Below, piece by piece: positions 16,976-25,891 of a DNA stretch of 42,215 nt. A program made the position numbers and the translations under genes. The notes beneath the pieces are model-generated. The model saw only the letters and a list, made by a program, of their open reading frames with translations, had not been told where the DNA came from and did not search any database. Numbering within the stretch: position 1 is the first letter of the stretch; the number at the start of each line of letters is the position of its first letter. This stretch comes from Theionarchaea archaeon (GTDB taxonomy: Archaea > Methanobacteriota_B > Thermococci > Methanofastidiosales > SZ-28-30). Location of the stretch: assembly GCA_018992685.1 (NCBI GenBank), contig JACVGT010000004.1, positions 1 through 42,215 on the forward strand, given 5' to 3'.

Positions 16976-18347
16976 CTTCTACAATGTGTCAATGAGGGTT
17001 GATGAAGACAAGTACTTGTTGATGAATCCTCTTTTCGGGTCCCTGGACGAGGTCGACAAGGAAGTAATCGAGTTCTTGGATTCATGGGAGGAAACTAGGG
17101 ACATATATGATTCAAGAATAATGGAGCATCTGATAAAGAGGGGATATCTGACAGAAAGGTCCGATGATGAAGAGATGGCCCTAATGCAGAAGAAGTGCTG
17201 TGAGATCCATGAACGCTACAGGCATTGTAAGCATGCCATAATTGTGACCTACGACTGCAACATGAATTGCGCATATTGTTTTGAGAGTGGAGCGTGGAGT
17301 AGAGGACTAGCCTGGAGAAAGAAAGTCATCTCCAAGGAGCAGGTGATGAGAATTTTTGATTTAATTGGTGAGCTGAATTCAGAATTCCCCCACATCCGGG
17401 AAGAAAAAGTGTCACTTTATGGAGGAGAACCCTTGATGGCTGGGAACATGGGGATCATTGAATTCATTTTAGAAAAGGGAACAGAAGCAGGATATAGATT
17501 TGATGTAAACACCAACGGGCTTGACCTTAAGGAATTTGCGCCTCTTTTGGTGCATTATGGGCTTTCTCCCGTAAGGACTACCATAGATGGCCCCCCTGAA
17601 ATCCATGACAAGAGGAGAACTAATGGGAAAAAAGGGACTTTTCATGATATTGTTGAGGGAATTGAAGCGATTCAAGATAGTAAGATTGAGATTGGGATCA
17701 GAGTGAATGTTGACTTGGATACTATAAAATATCTGCCCGAGCTCGCTCATTTTATCCAGGAGAAAGGATGGTTTGATCATCCTCGTATGCGTTTCGCTCT
17801 GTGCGCAATTGTTGGCTGTGTCGGGAAGGACATTGCTGTACCATCGCTTAGCCGCATTATCAAGGAAGTCATTCACCTGTCTCAGGAGCACCCTCTTGTC
17901 CGCCGCTTTAGAGCAGACTGGGAAGGAACTGTGAGGGGCGTTCCAGAACCCAACCTCATTCGTGTCATGATGAACGGTGTTCCCCTGGTCCCTCGTTCTG
18001 TGTACTGTGAGGCCCATATTGGCCTGATGGGTTACGACCCGCATGGAGACGTTTACTCTTGCCCCCGATTTGTTGGACACCCTGAGCAAAAGATTGGCAC
18101 ATATATACCTCTGCTGAAGTTTACCGAGAACTATGAACGCTGGCAAAACAGATCGATTTTCACAATGCCAAAATGTACAGCGTGCAACAATTCTCCACTC
18201 TGTGGAGGTGGCTGTGCGCACAAGGCATTTCTGGAAACAGGTGACATAACAAATCCTTCGTGTAAAGCTTTTAACGCATTTACTAAACATTGTTTGCCAT
18301 ATGTGTACAAGAGATGGAAGGGACGGCAGCCAACTAATAGTGTTTGA
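16965..18347 (+). CDS. Radical SAM/SPASM peptide maturase C
   Basis: A 460-residue enzyme whose first residues, MKPSFYNVSMRVDEDKYLLM, nearly repeat those of maturase B. The cluster motif is Cys98-X3-Cys102-X2-Cys105 (DCNMNCAYCF), followed by YGGEPLM and NTNGLD. The SPASM region is complete (CTACNNSPLCGGGC, later Cys in NPSCKAF). It overlaps gene B by 11 bases, with a GGGGGGT run at 16954-16960 as ribosome site. The strong likeness of B and C, and weaker likeness to A, points to two gene duplications. Each probably handles a different site or stage on the six-Cys precursor, though this is inference. Confidence 0.85.
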   Translation: MKPSFYNVSMRVDEDKYLLMNPLFGSLDEVDKEVIEFLDSWEETRDIYDSRIMEHLIKRGYLTERSDDEEMALMQKKCCEIHERYRHCKHAIIVTYDCNMNCAYCFESGAWSRGLAWRKKVISKEQVMRIFDLIGELNSEFPHIREEKVSLYGGEPLMAGNMGIIEFILEKGTEAGYRFDVNTNGLDLKEFAPLLVHYGLSPVRTTIDGPPEIHDKRRTNGKKGTFHDIVEGIEAIQDSKIEIGIRVNVDLDTIKYLPELAHFIQEKGWFDHPRMRFALCAIVGCVGKDIAVPSLSRIIKEVIHLSQEHPLVRRFRADWEGTVRGVPEPNLIRVMMNGVPLVPRSVYCEAHIGLMGYDPHGDVYSCPRFVGHPEQKIGTYIPLLKFTENYERWQNRSIFTMPKCTACNNSPLCGGGCAHKAFLETGDITNPSCKAFNAFTKHCLPYVYKRWKGRQPTNSV

Positions 18348-18363
18348 AGACGTATTGAGAGTG

Positions 18364-20151
18364 ATGATCATGAACGAAACCCACATGTACATAAGGTGGA
18401 GTGAAGATTCCATCTGGGACGAACGTGATGGCAGGGTACTCATCTGTCGCTTACCAGAACTTGATTTTGCGGCTGATTTAAGGATAGGAAAGAATCTCAT
18501 ATGGCTCAATCGTGAAGGATCTCGTGTGTGGAACCTTTGTGATGGGACCCGTACTCTGGAGGGAATAATCTCCCTGCTTCTTGATGCTCATACTGTGGAA
18601 CACGCTGTTCTGGAAAAGGATGTCACAGACCTTGTTCACACCCTGTACCACAGAGGTCTTATCGAATTCAGAGAAGAAAAAGCATCCCCTCCTCACATGC
18701 AGTCCATAGACCGAGGACCTCTGGCGTGGAGCGAAAGCGTTGTGTGGAATGACATGGATGAGGAGGTTGGAATCCTGAACTGCAAAGACGGTAGCATGAT
18801 TGTCTTGGGGTCTTCAGAACGTGAACTGTGGAGAATGTGTGATGGAACTCGCACCGCGAAGGATATTATCGCTGGAATAAAAAGTGAGAAAAACCTGGCG
18901 GAAAACTACGCAATGCTGCTGGCAAGAATCCTCCACAAGCTGGGATTTTTGGTTATTGGACCGAGCGGCGAAGGTATGCAGGAAGCGAGTAGCAAATGGA
19001 GAAAAACGAAGACGGGGAAATACGCTTCGGAACAGGATGCTTCTTCTAGTCATAATCACTTTCTGGTGCAGTATCACATTACGGGGAAATGCAATTTGGG
19101 ATGCCGCCACTGTTACGAAGATGAAAGAATAAAAAAAGAGATTTCCACACGAGATACGATAGCAGTAATTGACAAGTGTTTCGAGACCTTGAATGCTTGG
19201 GGATATGTGGTTCATCTCATTCTCAGTGGGGGGGAACCGCTACTCAGGAATGACTTTTGGGAGATTATGGATCATGCACAGTCTTGTTACAGCCGCAGGT
19301 ACCCCAACACAGTGTCTCTCATGAGCAATGGCACATTACTGGATGAAAGAATAGCGGCGCGGTTATCTGACTACACCGCTTTTGGAGGAGTTCAGATCAG
19401 TCTGGATGGAACAAAAAAAGAAACACACGACAAAATCCGAGGAGAGGGGAGCTTCCAGAAAGCATTGAGAGCTCTAGCCTATTTGAGAGAGAAAAAGATT
19501 GTAACCTCGATTCACTTTGTCGTCCATAGGAAGAACTATGAAGATGCATTTGAGATAGCAGATTTGGCCAGACACTTAAACGTCAACCTCTGTGTTACGA
19601 GACTCGTCCCCTGCGGCAGAGGAAAAGAGATGGAATCCTTCATGTTAACACCACAAGAAGTGTTCGCGTTGTTCAGAAAGTTGAGCCACGACGAAGACGT
19701 TTTATCTGAAGCACGAGCTCGGCACGAGACCTCAACCTCTATTTCACGGTTTCGATGCGACTGGCCAGTCACCTATGCGGGACATGACCGAAAGACTGAT
19801 GAGCTCCGTTATCCATTTACGAAAAACGGTGGGAAGTGCCAGATTGGGAGAGGGCTTCTCACCATTATGCAGGATGGAACAGTCTATCCCTGCAGAAGAT
19901 TGCCCGTTCCTGTTGGAAATCTGCTGGAAGAGAAGTTCCCCGAAATCTGGAATAATGTTTTTTTCTGGAAAATGAGAAGAAAGAATCGTTATATGAAAGG
20001 AAAATGTGCAGAATGTGAATTCAACTGTGATGCGAGCCTTGATTTCTCATGCAGTGGAGGAGCTTCGTGTATTTCACATGGATTTTATGGTGACCCTTTC
20101 CACCCTGATCCTGGATGCCTGTACAACCCGGAGAAAGGCTCATTTGAATAG
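18364..20151 (+). CDS. Fusion: two PqqD-like domains plus radical SAM/SPASM
   Basis: A 595-residue protein with two PqqD-like (RRE) domains in tandem: one around residues 10-110 (LNREGSRVWNLCDGTRTLEGI) and one around 125-205 (LGSSERELWRMCDGTRTAKDI). Then comes a PqqE-like radical SAM domain with Cys243-X3-Cys247-X2-Cys250 (KCNLGCRHCYED), LSGGEPLLR and a SPASM tail (CQIGRG, YPCRR, CAECEFNC). RRE domains bind RiPP leader peptides. Two in one chain is unusual and may serve two substrates, or recruit the leader for the upstream maturases too. The frame opens at 18301 inside gene C; ATG 18364 (or 18370) fits the usual spacing after the previous stop. Confidence 0.83.
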   Translation: MIMNETHMYIRWSEDSIWDERDGRVLICRLPELDFAADLRIGKNLIWLNREGSRVWNLCDGTRTLEGIISLLLDAHTVEHAVLEKDVTDLVHTLYHRGLIEFREEKASPPHMQSIDRGPLAWSESVVWNDMDEEVGILNCKDGSMIVLGSSERELWRMCDGTRTAKDIIAGIKSEKNLAENYAMLLARILHKLGFLVIGPSGEGMQEASSKWRKTKTGKYASEQDASSSHNHFLVQYHITGKCNLGCRHCYEDERIKKEISTRDTIAVIDKCFETLNAWGYVVHLILSGGEPLLRNDFWEIMDHAQSCYSRRYPNTVSLMSNGTLLDERIAARLSDYTAFGGVQISLDGTKKETHDKIRGEGSFQKALRALAYLREKKIVTSIHFVVHRKNYEDAFEIADLARHLNVNLCVTRLVPCGRGKEMESFMLTPQEVFALFRKLSHDEDVLSEARARHETSTSISRFRCDWPVTYAGHDRKTDELRYPFTKNGGKCQIGRGLLTIMQDGTVYPCRRLPVPVGNLLEEKFPEIWNNVFFWKMRRKNRYMKGKCAECEFNCDASLDFSCSGGASCISHGFYGDPFHPDPGCLYNPEKGSFE

Positions 20152-20288
20152 CACGTACCGCTTGATACATCCATACAGATCAAGGAGTGGGCAGAACTGG
20201 CTGCTCCCTGATATAAGAGACCCGGGCAGTTAACCTGAACAGATGTGCATGACAAGAACGCCTCCCTCTACCTGGGCCTGACGCATTT

Positions 20289-21290
20289 TCAGGTCATCAT
20301 TTCATCTTTCCGGCTTTGGCAGGTCTGATTCTCACAGTATGCAAGCTCTTTCTCATAGACTATATCCTCTCTCAAGGTCTCAAACCCTAGTGAGCCATAG
20401 AGATCGAGCGCTTGAGGATTCTCTGCATCGACATTAAGGTGTATGGTTGCTATACCTTCCTGCGAAAGCCACTTCACGGCATGGGATATCAGAGCTCTGC
20501 CAATACCTTTTCCGCGGTACAATTTAGTGACACCGAGTAAGCGCACCATTCCTGTCTTCGTGTTATTTTCTCCATTTCTTGGAGGCTGTACACCGTACGC
20601 ACAAAAACCAATAGTCTTGAAACCATCTTTGGCAAAAGTGACTCTAGCTGATCCTGTGCTGGTATCCCTGGATCTGGCGAGTTGCTGTACTGTCATGGGG
20701 GAGAAATTGTAGTGCTCCGAAAAGGCGTCGTTGTAGGTCTCCACAAAGATCGTTAGCTCCTCATCAGTGACTTCCTGGATCATTTTATGTTCCAAGTAAA
20801 TGCTATCCGGGGGCCGATAGACATGTGGTTCCCCGTTCTTCTTCCATATCATCATGTATCCATGTCGAACATCTTTGAAGCCAAACTCTCGGGCGAGATC
20901 ATGTCTCCACCCCTTTGTGCCCATGCAGTACTGCTGAACAGTGTGTACTCTTTTTGAGACGAGATATTCCAGCGAAAGCAGCATCATGTGCTGCTCTATT
21001 CCTTTGCCTCTATGCTCTGGGACTACTTCCACACCTGCCCACGCATTGTTCAGTCCCATGTCTATGTGGGATTCATGGACATCTCCTCCCCCATATCCCA
21101 CTGCTTTGTTGTCTATTTCAGCCAGCCAATGGCTCTCTGGATCGTAATCTGTTTCTTCCAGGACGTGAAGGCAGAACTCCTGGGCAGTGACCTGCCTCTG
21201 CCGTGGGAAGTCCGCATTGGAGCGATTCAGAATATCGACAATAGCTGCTGCGTCGGCTTTGGTAGGATGTCGATACTCGATGTATGACAT
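20289..21290 (-). CDS. Tandem GNAT N-acetyltransferase
   Basis: A 333-residue protein with two GNAT domains. The first (about 1-150) has the acetyl-CoA loop VVPEHRGKGIEQHMM; the second (about 155-325) has LYRGKGIGRALISHAV followed by LNVDAENPQALDLYGSLGF, a classic GNAT ending. Both pyrophosphate loops look functional. It lies on the opposite strand within cluster 1, between the RRE-radical SAM fusion and the B12 enzyme. A role in acetylating the cluster product or giving self-protection is possible but not shown. A second protein of similar length and build is at 27834-28754. Confidence 0.82.
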   Translation of the reverse strand: MSYIEYRHPTKADAAAIVDILNRSNADFPRQRQVTAQEFCLHVLEETDYDPESHWLAEIDNKAVGYGGGDVHESHIDMGLNNAWAGVEVVPEHRGKGIEQHMMLLSLEYLVSKRVHTVQQYCMGTKGWRHDLAREFGFKDVRHGYMMIWKKNGEPHVYRPPDSIYLEHKMIQEVTDEELTIFVETYNDAFSEHYNFSPMTVQQLARSRDTSTGSARVTFAKDGFKTIGFCAYGVQPPRNGENNTKTGMVRLLGVTKLYRGKGIGRALISHAVKWLSQEGIATIHLNVDAENPQALDLYGSLGFETLREDIVYEKELAYCENQTCQSRKDEMMT

Positions 21291-21358
21291 GCATTGCAGA
21301 GAATAACACAGGTAATAAGCATTTCGGTGGGGCTGTGTAGCTCTTTTTGCCAGAAATC

Positions 21359-21389
21359 TTTATAAGCACAGCACGTAAGGGAAGTGAGG
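21359..21389 (+). promoter_or_regulatory. Promoter of the B12 radical SAM gene
   Basis: TTTATAAG at 21359-21366 predicts a start near 21387, and GTGAGG at 21384-21389 precedes the ATG at 21397. The gene therefore has its own promoter, separate from the cluster 1 operon. Confidence 0.5.
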
Positions 21390-21396
21390 ATTCTCA

Positions 21397-23286
21397 ATGA
21401 TGCTGCACTGTACACCGCCGTATTTATGGTATGTTCCGAATCCAGCAATAGGTTATCTAAAAGGATTTCTTGAAGCAAAAGGTATACAAGTAAGAAATAT
21501 CTATTGGAATCTGATCCTATATCCAGAAATTATGAAGTATGAAGAAAGAAGGAGGAATCCATTTACAGAGTTTAATGAATATAGTATGAGGAGAAACCTC
21601 AGGTCAGTGTCCCTGGAACTCGACTTCTATGAGATGGCTTCCTTGTATATCTGTAAACACTTGCTCACTCAGGTCAAAGGATGTCCTAAAGAAACACCGC
21701 TTGATAGGTTCTTTTCGTCAATTGCTTCCAAGGACGAGATCACTCAGTTAGTAAGGTCAGTCAGGGAGAGGATTGACAGTTATATTCTGGAGAACAATCT
21801 CAATGAGGCACATATTGCGGGATTCACCATGAAGTCTGATCAGTGGATGATGAGTTCATACATATTCTCCCGATTGAAAGAGATGAACCCAGACACTATC
21901 ATTGTCATCGGAGGGCTTGCCAATGAATCCCGGGCACGAGCATTCATGCAGGTTTTCAGCGATGTTGATTTTGCCATATGGGGAGAAGGTGAATATCCCC
22001 TGGTCCAGCTGATCACAACACTGGAAGAGGGTACAGCCCTGGAAAAGGTTCCACAGCTAATCTACAGAGACGGTGCAACCATCCAGTCTTCTGGAAAGAA
22101 AGCTGAATGTGTTGACCTGGATTCGCATCCTTTTGCGGATCATTCAGATTACTTCGATGCACTGAAAGCTCTCTCCCAGATCACAAGGATTCAGTGCACT
22201 GTTTCCATTCCCATTTGGGGAAGCAGGTCCTGTCCGTGGAACAAGTGCAGGTTCTGTGTCCTGAGCGAGGAGTACTCTTATCGTGCTAGGTCTCCGGAAA
22301 ATATTGTGGAAGAGGTACGGTTCCAGGTTGAAAAACACGATGTCAGTGCATTCTATTTTCTGGATAATGAACTTCCTGGAAACAAGAGAAGATTCAGGAC
22401 TCTCTTGAAACTTCTGGTGGCACTGTCAGCAGATCAGACTTCTCATTATGCCTTCTGTGGTGAGGTATCTCCCGTTTTTATAGATCCTGAAACAGCACAC
22501 TGCCTGCATGATGCGTCATTTAGCTCAGTTCAGATAGGGTTCGAGGCTGTGGCAGATTCTCTCCTGGAAAAAGTAGAAAAACGACATCGGTTTGCCCATA
22601 ACATTCAAGCTCTGAAGCTTGGCCGCCAGCATAACCTGAATCTTATTAGTCTCAATGTCTTGAGGGGAATTCCCACCGAGTCACCTGAAGATGTTCTAGA
22701 AAGCTGCGAAAATCTCGATTTTCTGAGATTTCTTCTTACTACGTATCCACTTATTCCCATTTCGCTTCTCTTATGTAAAGGGTCTACCTTCTATGAGGAA
22801 ATGTCGAAGGCCGAAAGAGAAGCCTGGAAATTGAATCGAAGCTACTTGGAAATTGCTTCAACAGGTCTTATTCCTCAGTCTGAGAGGTTCGAGTTCTTCG
22901 GCTTTTTCAGAGAATCCCATCATGAGCTATGGAACGATTTCGAAAAGAAAATGGAATCTTATATAAAAGAGAACCGTTCTTATACATGGACTGAATATGA
23001 GAATTGCTCTCTTGTCGAGGAGAAAGGCCCTGAATTTCACAGATACGTTCTAGATCGAGATGAAACTGATATACTCGTTTTCTGTGATCTGATCAAGCCA
23101 TTTAATAGGCTGGAAGAGGAATTTGACTATTTGGGTAAGACCCGTCTGATTGAGATATTAAGTCGGTTGAAAGAGGCTGGGCTGCTGTACTATGACAAAG
23201 ATATGCATACTATCATCTCTATACTTGAGACCTACAGAAGGGAGACTGTTTCTTCGAATTCATCCCCAGATAGTTATGATACATGA
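21397..23286 (+). CDS. B12-type radical SAM enzyme, RiPP maturation-like
   Basis: A 629-residue protein with an N-terminal B12-binding-like domain (PNPAIGYLKGFLEAKGIQV; IIVIGGLANE; AIWGEGEYPLVQLI) and a radical SAM domain. The cluster motif SCPWNKCRFC places Cys at 279, 284 and 287, which is C-X4-C-X2-C rather than the common C-X3-C-X2-C; RiPP C-methyltransferases of this group often have longer first spacings. IGFEAV, LISLNVLRGIPTES and a long C-terminal region follow. It probably methylates unactivated carbons of a peptide. It is monocistronic but sits inside the repeat-bounded cluster 1, so the six-Cys precursor is the first substrate to consider. Confidence 0.75.
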   Translation: MMLHCTPPYLWYVPNPAIGYLKGFLEAKGIQVRNIYWNLILYPEIMKYEERRRNPFTEFNEYSMRRNLRSVSLELDFYEMASLYICKHLLTQVKGCPKETPLDRFFSSIASKDEITQLVRSVRERIDSYILENNLNEAHIAGFTMKSDQWMMSSYIFSRLKEMNPDTIIVIGGLANESRARAFMQVFSDVDFAIWGEGEYPLVQLITTLEEGTALEKVPQLIYRDGATIQSSGKKAECVDLDSHPFADHSDYFDALKALSQITRIQCTVSIPIWGSRSCPWNKCRFCVLSEEYSYRARSPENIVEEVRFQVEKHDVSAFYFLDNELPGNKRRFRTLLKLLVALSADQTSHYAFCGEVSPVFIDPETAHCLHDASFSSVQIGFEAVADSLLEKVEKRHRFAHNIQALKLGRQHNLNLISLNVLRGIPTESPEDVLESCENLDFLRFLLTTYPLIPISLLLCKGSTFYEEMSKAEREAWKLNRSYLEIASTGLIPQSERFEFFGFFRESHHELWNDFEKKMESYIKENRSYTWTEYENCSLVEEKGPEFHRYVLDRDETDILVFCDLIKPFNRLEEEFDYLGKTRLIEILSRLKEAGLLYYDKDMHTIISILETYRRETVSSNSSPDSYDT

Positions 23287-23337
23287 GGGCTTGTCCACAC
23301 CCAACAGAATGCAGTACTTTCTTTTGTCCCATATGCT

Positions 23338-23475
23338 GGATTTGCTGAGTGTAAGGACAGAATACAATCTTGTGAAAGCCAGGAAGAGGAGGAATCTGAA
23401 GAAGGCGGATTCTGCTTAGGGAGTTTTCTCATTCTGCTTGGGTTAGGATTACTCATGTTCAGAAGAAGGGGGTGA
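23338..23475 (+). pseudogene. Remnant of a TPR gene (C-terminal end only)
   Basis: The frame GFAECKDRIQSCESQEEEE..GGFCLGSFLILLGLGLLMFRRRG ends at a TGA and matches the C-terminus of the intact TPR protein at 12020-13372, including the acidic stretch, transmembrane helix and basic tail. Everything upstream is missing, and no start codon with a ribosome site is nearby. The substitutions are consistent with an old duplication. It lies directly after the B12 radical SAM gene. Confidence 0.82.
23347..23462 (+). repeat. 116-base direct repeat, right copy
   Basis: Right copy of the repeat at 13220-13335, aligned without gaps with about 11 mismatches. The two copies enclose about 10 kb holding all of RiPP cluster 1. 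Confidence 0.85.
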
Positions 23476-23622
23476 CATCGAGATCTCCTTGAGTTACACA
23501 GGGATTTCTCCTTTCAGTGAGGAGACGCATCTAGCTGGAGAGACACGTCATTCAGGAAAGGGATGGCGGATTTGGTTCTCGTGAAGAGAACTGCGTACTT
23601 ATGATATATTCTTGTGCATAGG

Positions 23623-23651
23623 TTTATAAAGCAGTAATTTCTGTTGATATA
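23623..23651 (+). promoter_or_regulatory. Promoter of the histidine kinase operon, leaderless
   Basis: TTTATAAA at 23623-23630 is centred about 25 bases before the ATG at 23651, so transcription should begin at or next to the start codon. Confidence 0.6.
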
Positions 23652-25891
23652 TGGACGACAATGGATCAGGGTTGGAAGGAACTAGCGAAGCAGGCGAATT
23701 CGAGTTCTTAGAGGGCATACCTGCAGGTGCCTATGAGGTCGATAAGGAAGGGAATTTCTTGTACTGCAATCAGGAGGCAGCCCACCTGCTTGGATATGAT
23801 TCTGCAGAAGAGTTATCACAAAAGAATATCTATGATCTCTATTTTGATAGAAATGACCGAGAACGGGTATTAGAAAGGACGAGAACCCTTGGAGGTCGGA
23901 TGAAAAGTTACATCCGGTGGAAGCGGAAGAACGGATCTGAAGTGGTGGTCAATGATTTTGCTGAGTTTGTCTGCAACAAAAGGGGTGAAGAATCCGGAAT
24001 TCGTGGCATCTTCGTCGAGGCCACATATGAGCGGTTGTTTGATGATCTTAATGCAGGAATATACCGGGTGGGCCCCGATAACAAGACTATCGAGCTGGTC
24101 AACAAGGCAGTTGCCAGAATCTTTGGATTCAACTCGCCCGAAGAAATGAGAGGATATGACATCTCAAAACTCTACAGATATCCAAAGGATTATCGGGAAT
24201 TCATGGAGTATCTTGAGAAAAATCAGAAAGTAGAGAATTATCCCCTGGAGATGAAAAGAACAGACGGAGAGCCTGTCATTATATCAGTGAGTTGTCACGT
24301 ACTGCAAAATAAACAGGGAGAGATCGTTGGAAGAGAAGGTACATTTACGGATGTCACAGAGCAGCAGAGATATAGAGAATTGCTGGAAATACCATTGGGA
24401 GTCTACGAGGCCAAAATAAAGGATGGCAAGCCGATTATCATCTTCTGTAACGAGAAATTCATTGAGATGTTTGGCTATTCGTCGGAAAAGGAGTTGATTG
24501 GCAGGAATATTCATGAACTGTATGCTAACGAAAAGGACGTTGAACAGTTCGAAAAAGCTTTGAAGGAAGCTGACGAAGAGAACAAGCCTCTCGACTATTT
24601 ACTGAAGGTAAAAAGGAAAGCAAGTCAAAAGGAAGGGGGAGAAAGAGAGGAATTTTGGATCAAGATATATTGCTATCCAAGAGAAGATGAAGAAGGAAAT
24701 ATTATTGGCAGAATAGGAACTGCCATGGATGTTACCGATAGAATGGAACTGGAGAGGATTATCGAAACAAGAAAGGACATACAGAGGTTCATTCACGGAT
24801 TCATTGCGCCAATGATGAGCATTCATGCCACAAGCCAGGTTGTGGCCAGGGAAGTTGAACGTGGAATTGGCATCAGATATGGTCTTGAAGACATGGTGAG
24901 ACTTCAACGGAAAAAACGTAACACGATGCATCTTTTTGATGAGATGAGGACTACATCTGAGGCTCTGGCAGAAAAAATTGGAAACCTCATTACACTGGGT
25001 CGACTTGAACCGGCATTTGATGAAAGACACATCCATGAATTGACGAACATAAAGAACAGTGTGGAAAGAGAAATCACAGACATTGTGCGAAGGATCATTG
25101 AAGTGAGAAAACTACACAAGGATACTTACAGCAAATTGAACGACGTTCTTGCATTCATCAGAACTGAAAGAAGAATTGAAAATAGCAGAGAACTTTCAGA
25201 TCTAATCAAGTTGTGTTTCATTGATCTCGACGAATTAGATAGTACCTACTTACTGTATTTAACGCAGAGCATCCTGAATAAATCCAAAATTGCCTATCAT
25301 GACGTAGAAGGGCTTCGTCAGCTTATGATGAGGGTTGGGGACGAACACATCGAACAGCTCTTCGAATTCCAGCCTACAAACCTCTTAGATATGGTTGAAG
25401 ATACAATTGATATGTATCGGATTGATGCATCCCTTAAAGGCATTTTAATTCGTTCTCCCCGAGGGAAGATACCAGAGGTCGACGTTTCTCGGAGTCACCT
25501 GGAAAGAATGCTCTCGTATGTCATCCAGAATGCAGTAAAATACTCTTTCAAGAGGGATGGCTATATTCATGTTGATTTCAGGGTGGGAGGGGATTCTGTC
25601 CAAATCGATGTAGAAGATTATGGAGTTGGTATTCTTCACGAAGAAATCGAATCCGGCAAAATCTTCGAATACGGATATAGGGGAAAATTCTCCCGTGATC
25701 GTAACAGGACCGGATCAGGCATTGGACTTTCTGAAGCCAAGAGGATTTCTGAGGCCCACGGTGGACATATCAAAGTAGAAAGCGCGCCTGTGGGCGATCA
25801 TGGAGAGGTCATAACTCACAACACACCTCATAAGACGACAATTTCCATATTTCTGCCGATAAGGCAAGAAAAGGGTGATTTGAATGGTTAG
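23651..25891 (+). CDS. PAS-domain histidine kinase
   Basis: A 746-residue soluble kinase with three PAS domains (about 17-123, 125-240 and 241-372), a helical region and a C-terminal HATPase domain (about 610-745) with N-box VIQNAVKYSF, G1 box DYGVGI and GSGIGLSEAKRI. His382 in FIHGFIAPMMSI is the best candidate phosphoacceptor, though the H-box is atypical. The long helical stretch from 390 to 590 is unassigned. No transmembrane segments are seen, so it probably senses a cytoplasmic signal through the PAS domains. It overlaps the receiver gene by eight bases, which strongly suggests a cognate pair. Confidence 0.87.
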   Translation: MDDNGSGLEGTSEAGEFEFLEGIPAGAYEVDKEGNFLYCNQEAAHLLGYDSAEELSQKNIYDLYFDRNDRERVLERTRTLGGRMKSYIRWKRKNGSEVVVNDFAEFVCNKRGEESGIRGIFVEATYERLFDDLNAGIYRVGPDNKTIELVNKAVARIFGFNSPEEMRGYDISKLYRYPKDYREFMEYLEKNQKVENYPLEMKRTDGEPVIISVSCHVLQNKQGEIVGREGTFTDVTEQQRYRELLEIPLGVYEAKIKDGKPIIIFCNEKFIEMFGYSSEKELIGRNIHELYANEKDVEQFEKALKEADEENKPLDYLLKVKRKASQKEGGEREEFWIKIYCYPREDEEGNIIGRIGTAMDVTDRMELERIIETRKDIQRFIHGFIAPMMSIHATSQVVAREVERGIGIRYGLEDMVRLQRKKRNTMHLFDEMRTTSEALAEKIGNLITLGRLEPAFDERHIHELTNIKNSVEREITDIVRRIIEVRKLHKDTYSKLNDVLAFIRTERRIENSRELSDLIKLCFIDLDELDSTYLLYLTQSILNKSKIAYHDVEGLRQLMMRVGDEHIEQLFEFQPTNLLDMVEDTIDMYRIDASLKGILIRSPRGKIPEVDVSRSHLERMLSYVIQNAVKYSFKRDGYIHVDFRVGGDSVQIDVEDYGVGILHEEIESGKIFEYGYRGKFSRDRNRTGSGIGLSEAKRISEAHGGHIKVESAPVGDHGEVITHNTPHKTTISIFLPIRQEKGDLNG

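Noticed and set aside
17469..18509. Minus-strand frame of 346 residues over maturase C
   Set aside because: Antisense shadow; the plus strand carries an unmistakable radical SAM/SPASM enzyme.
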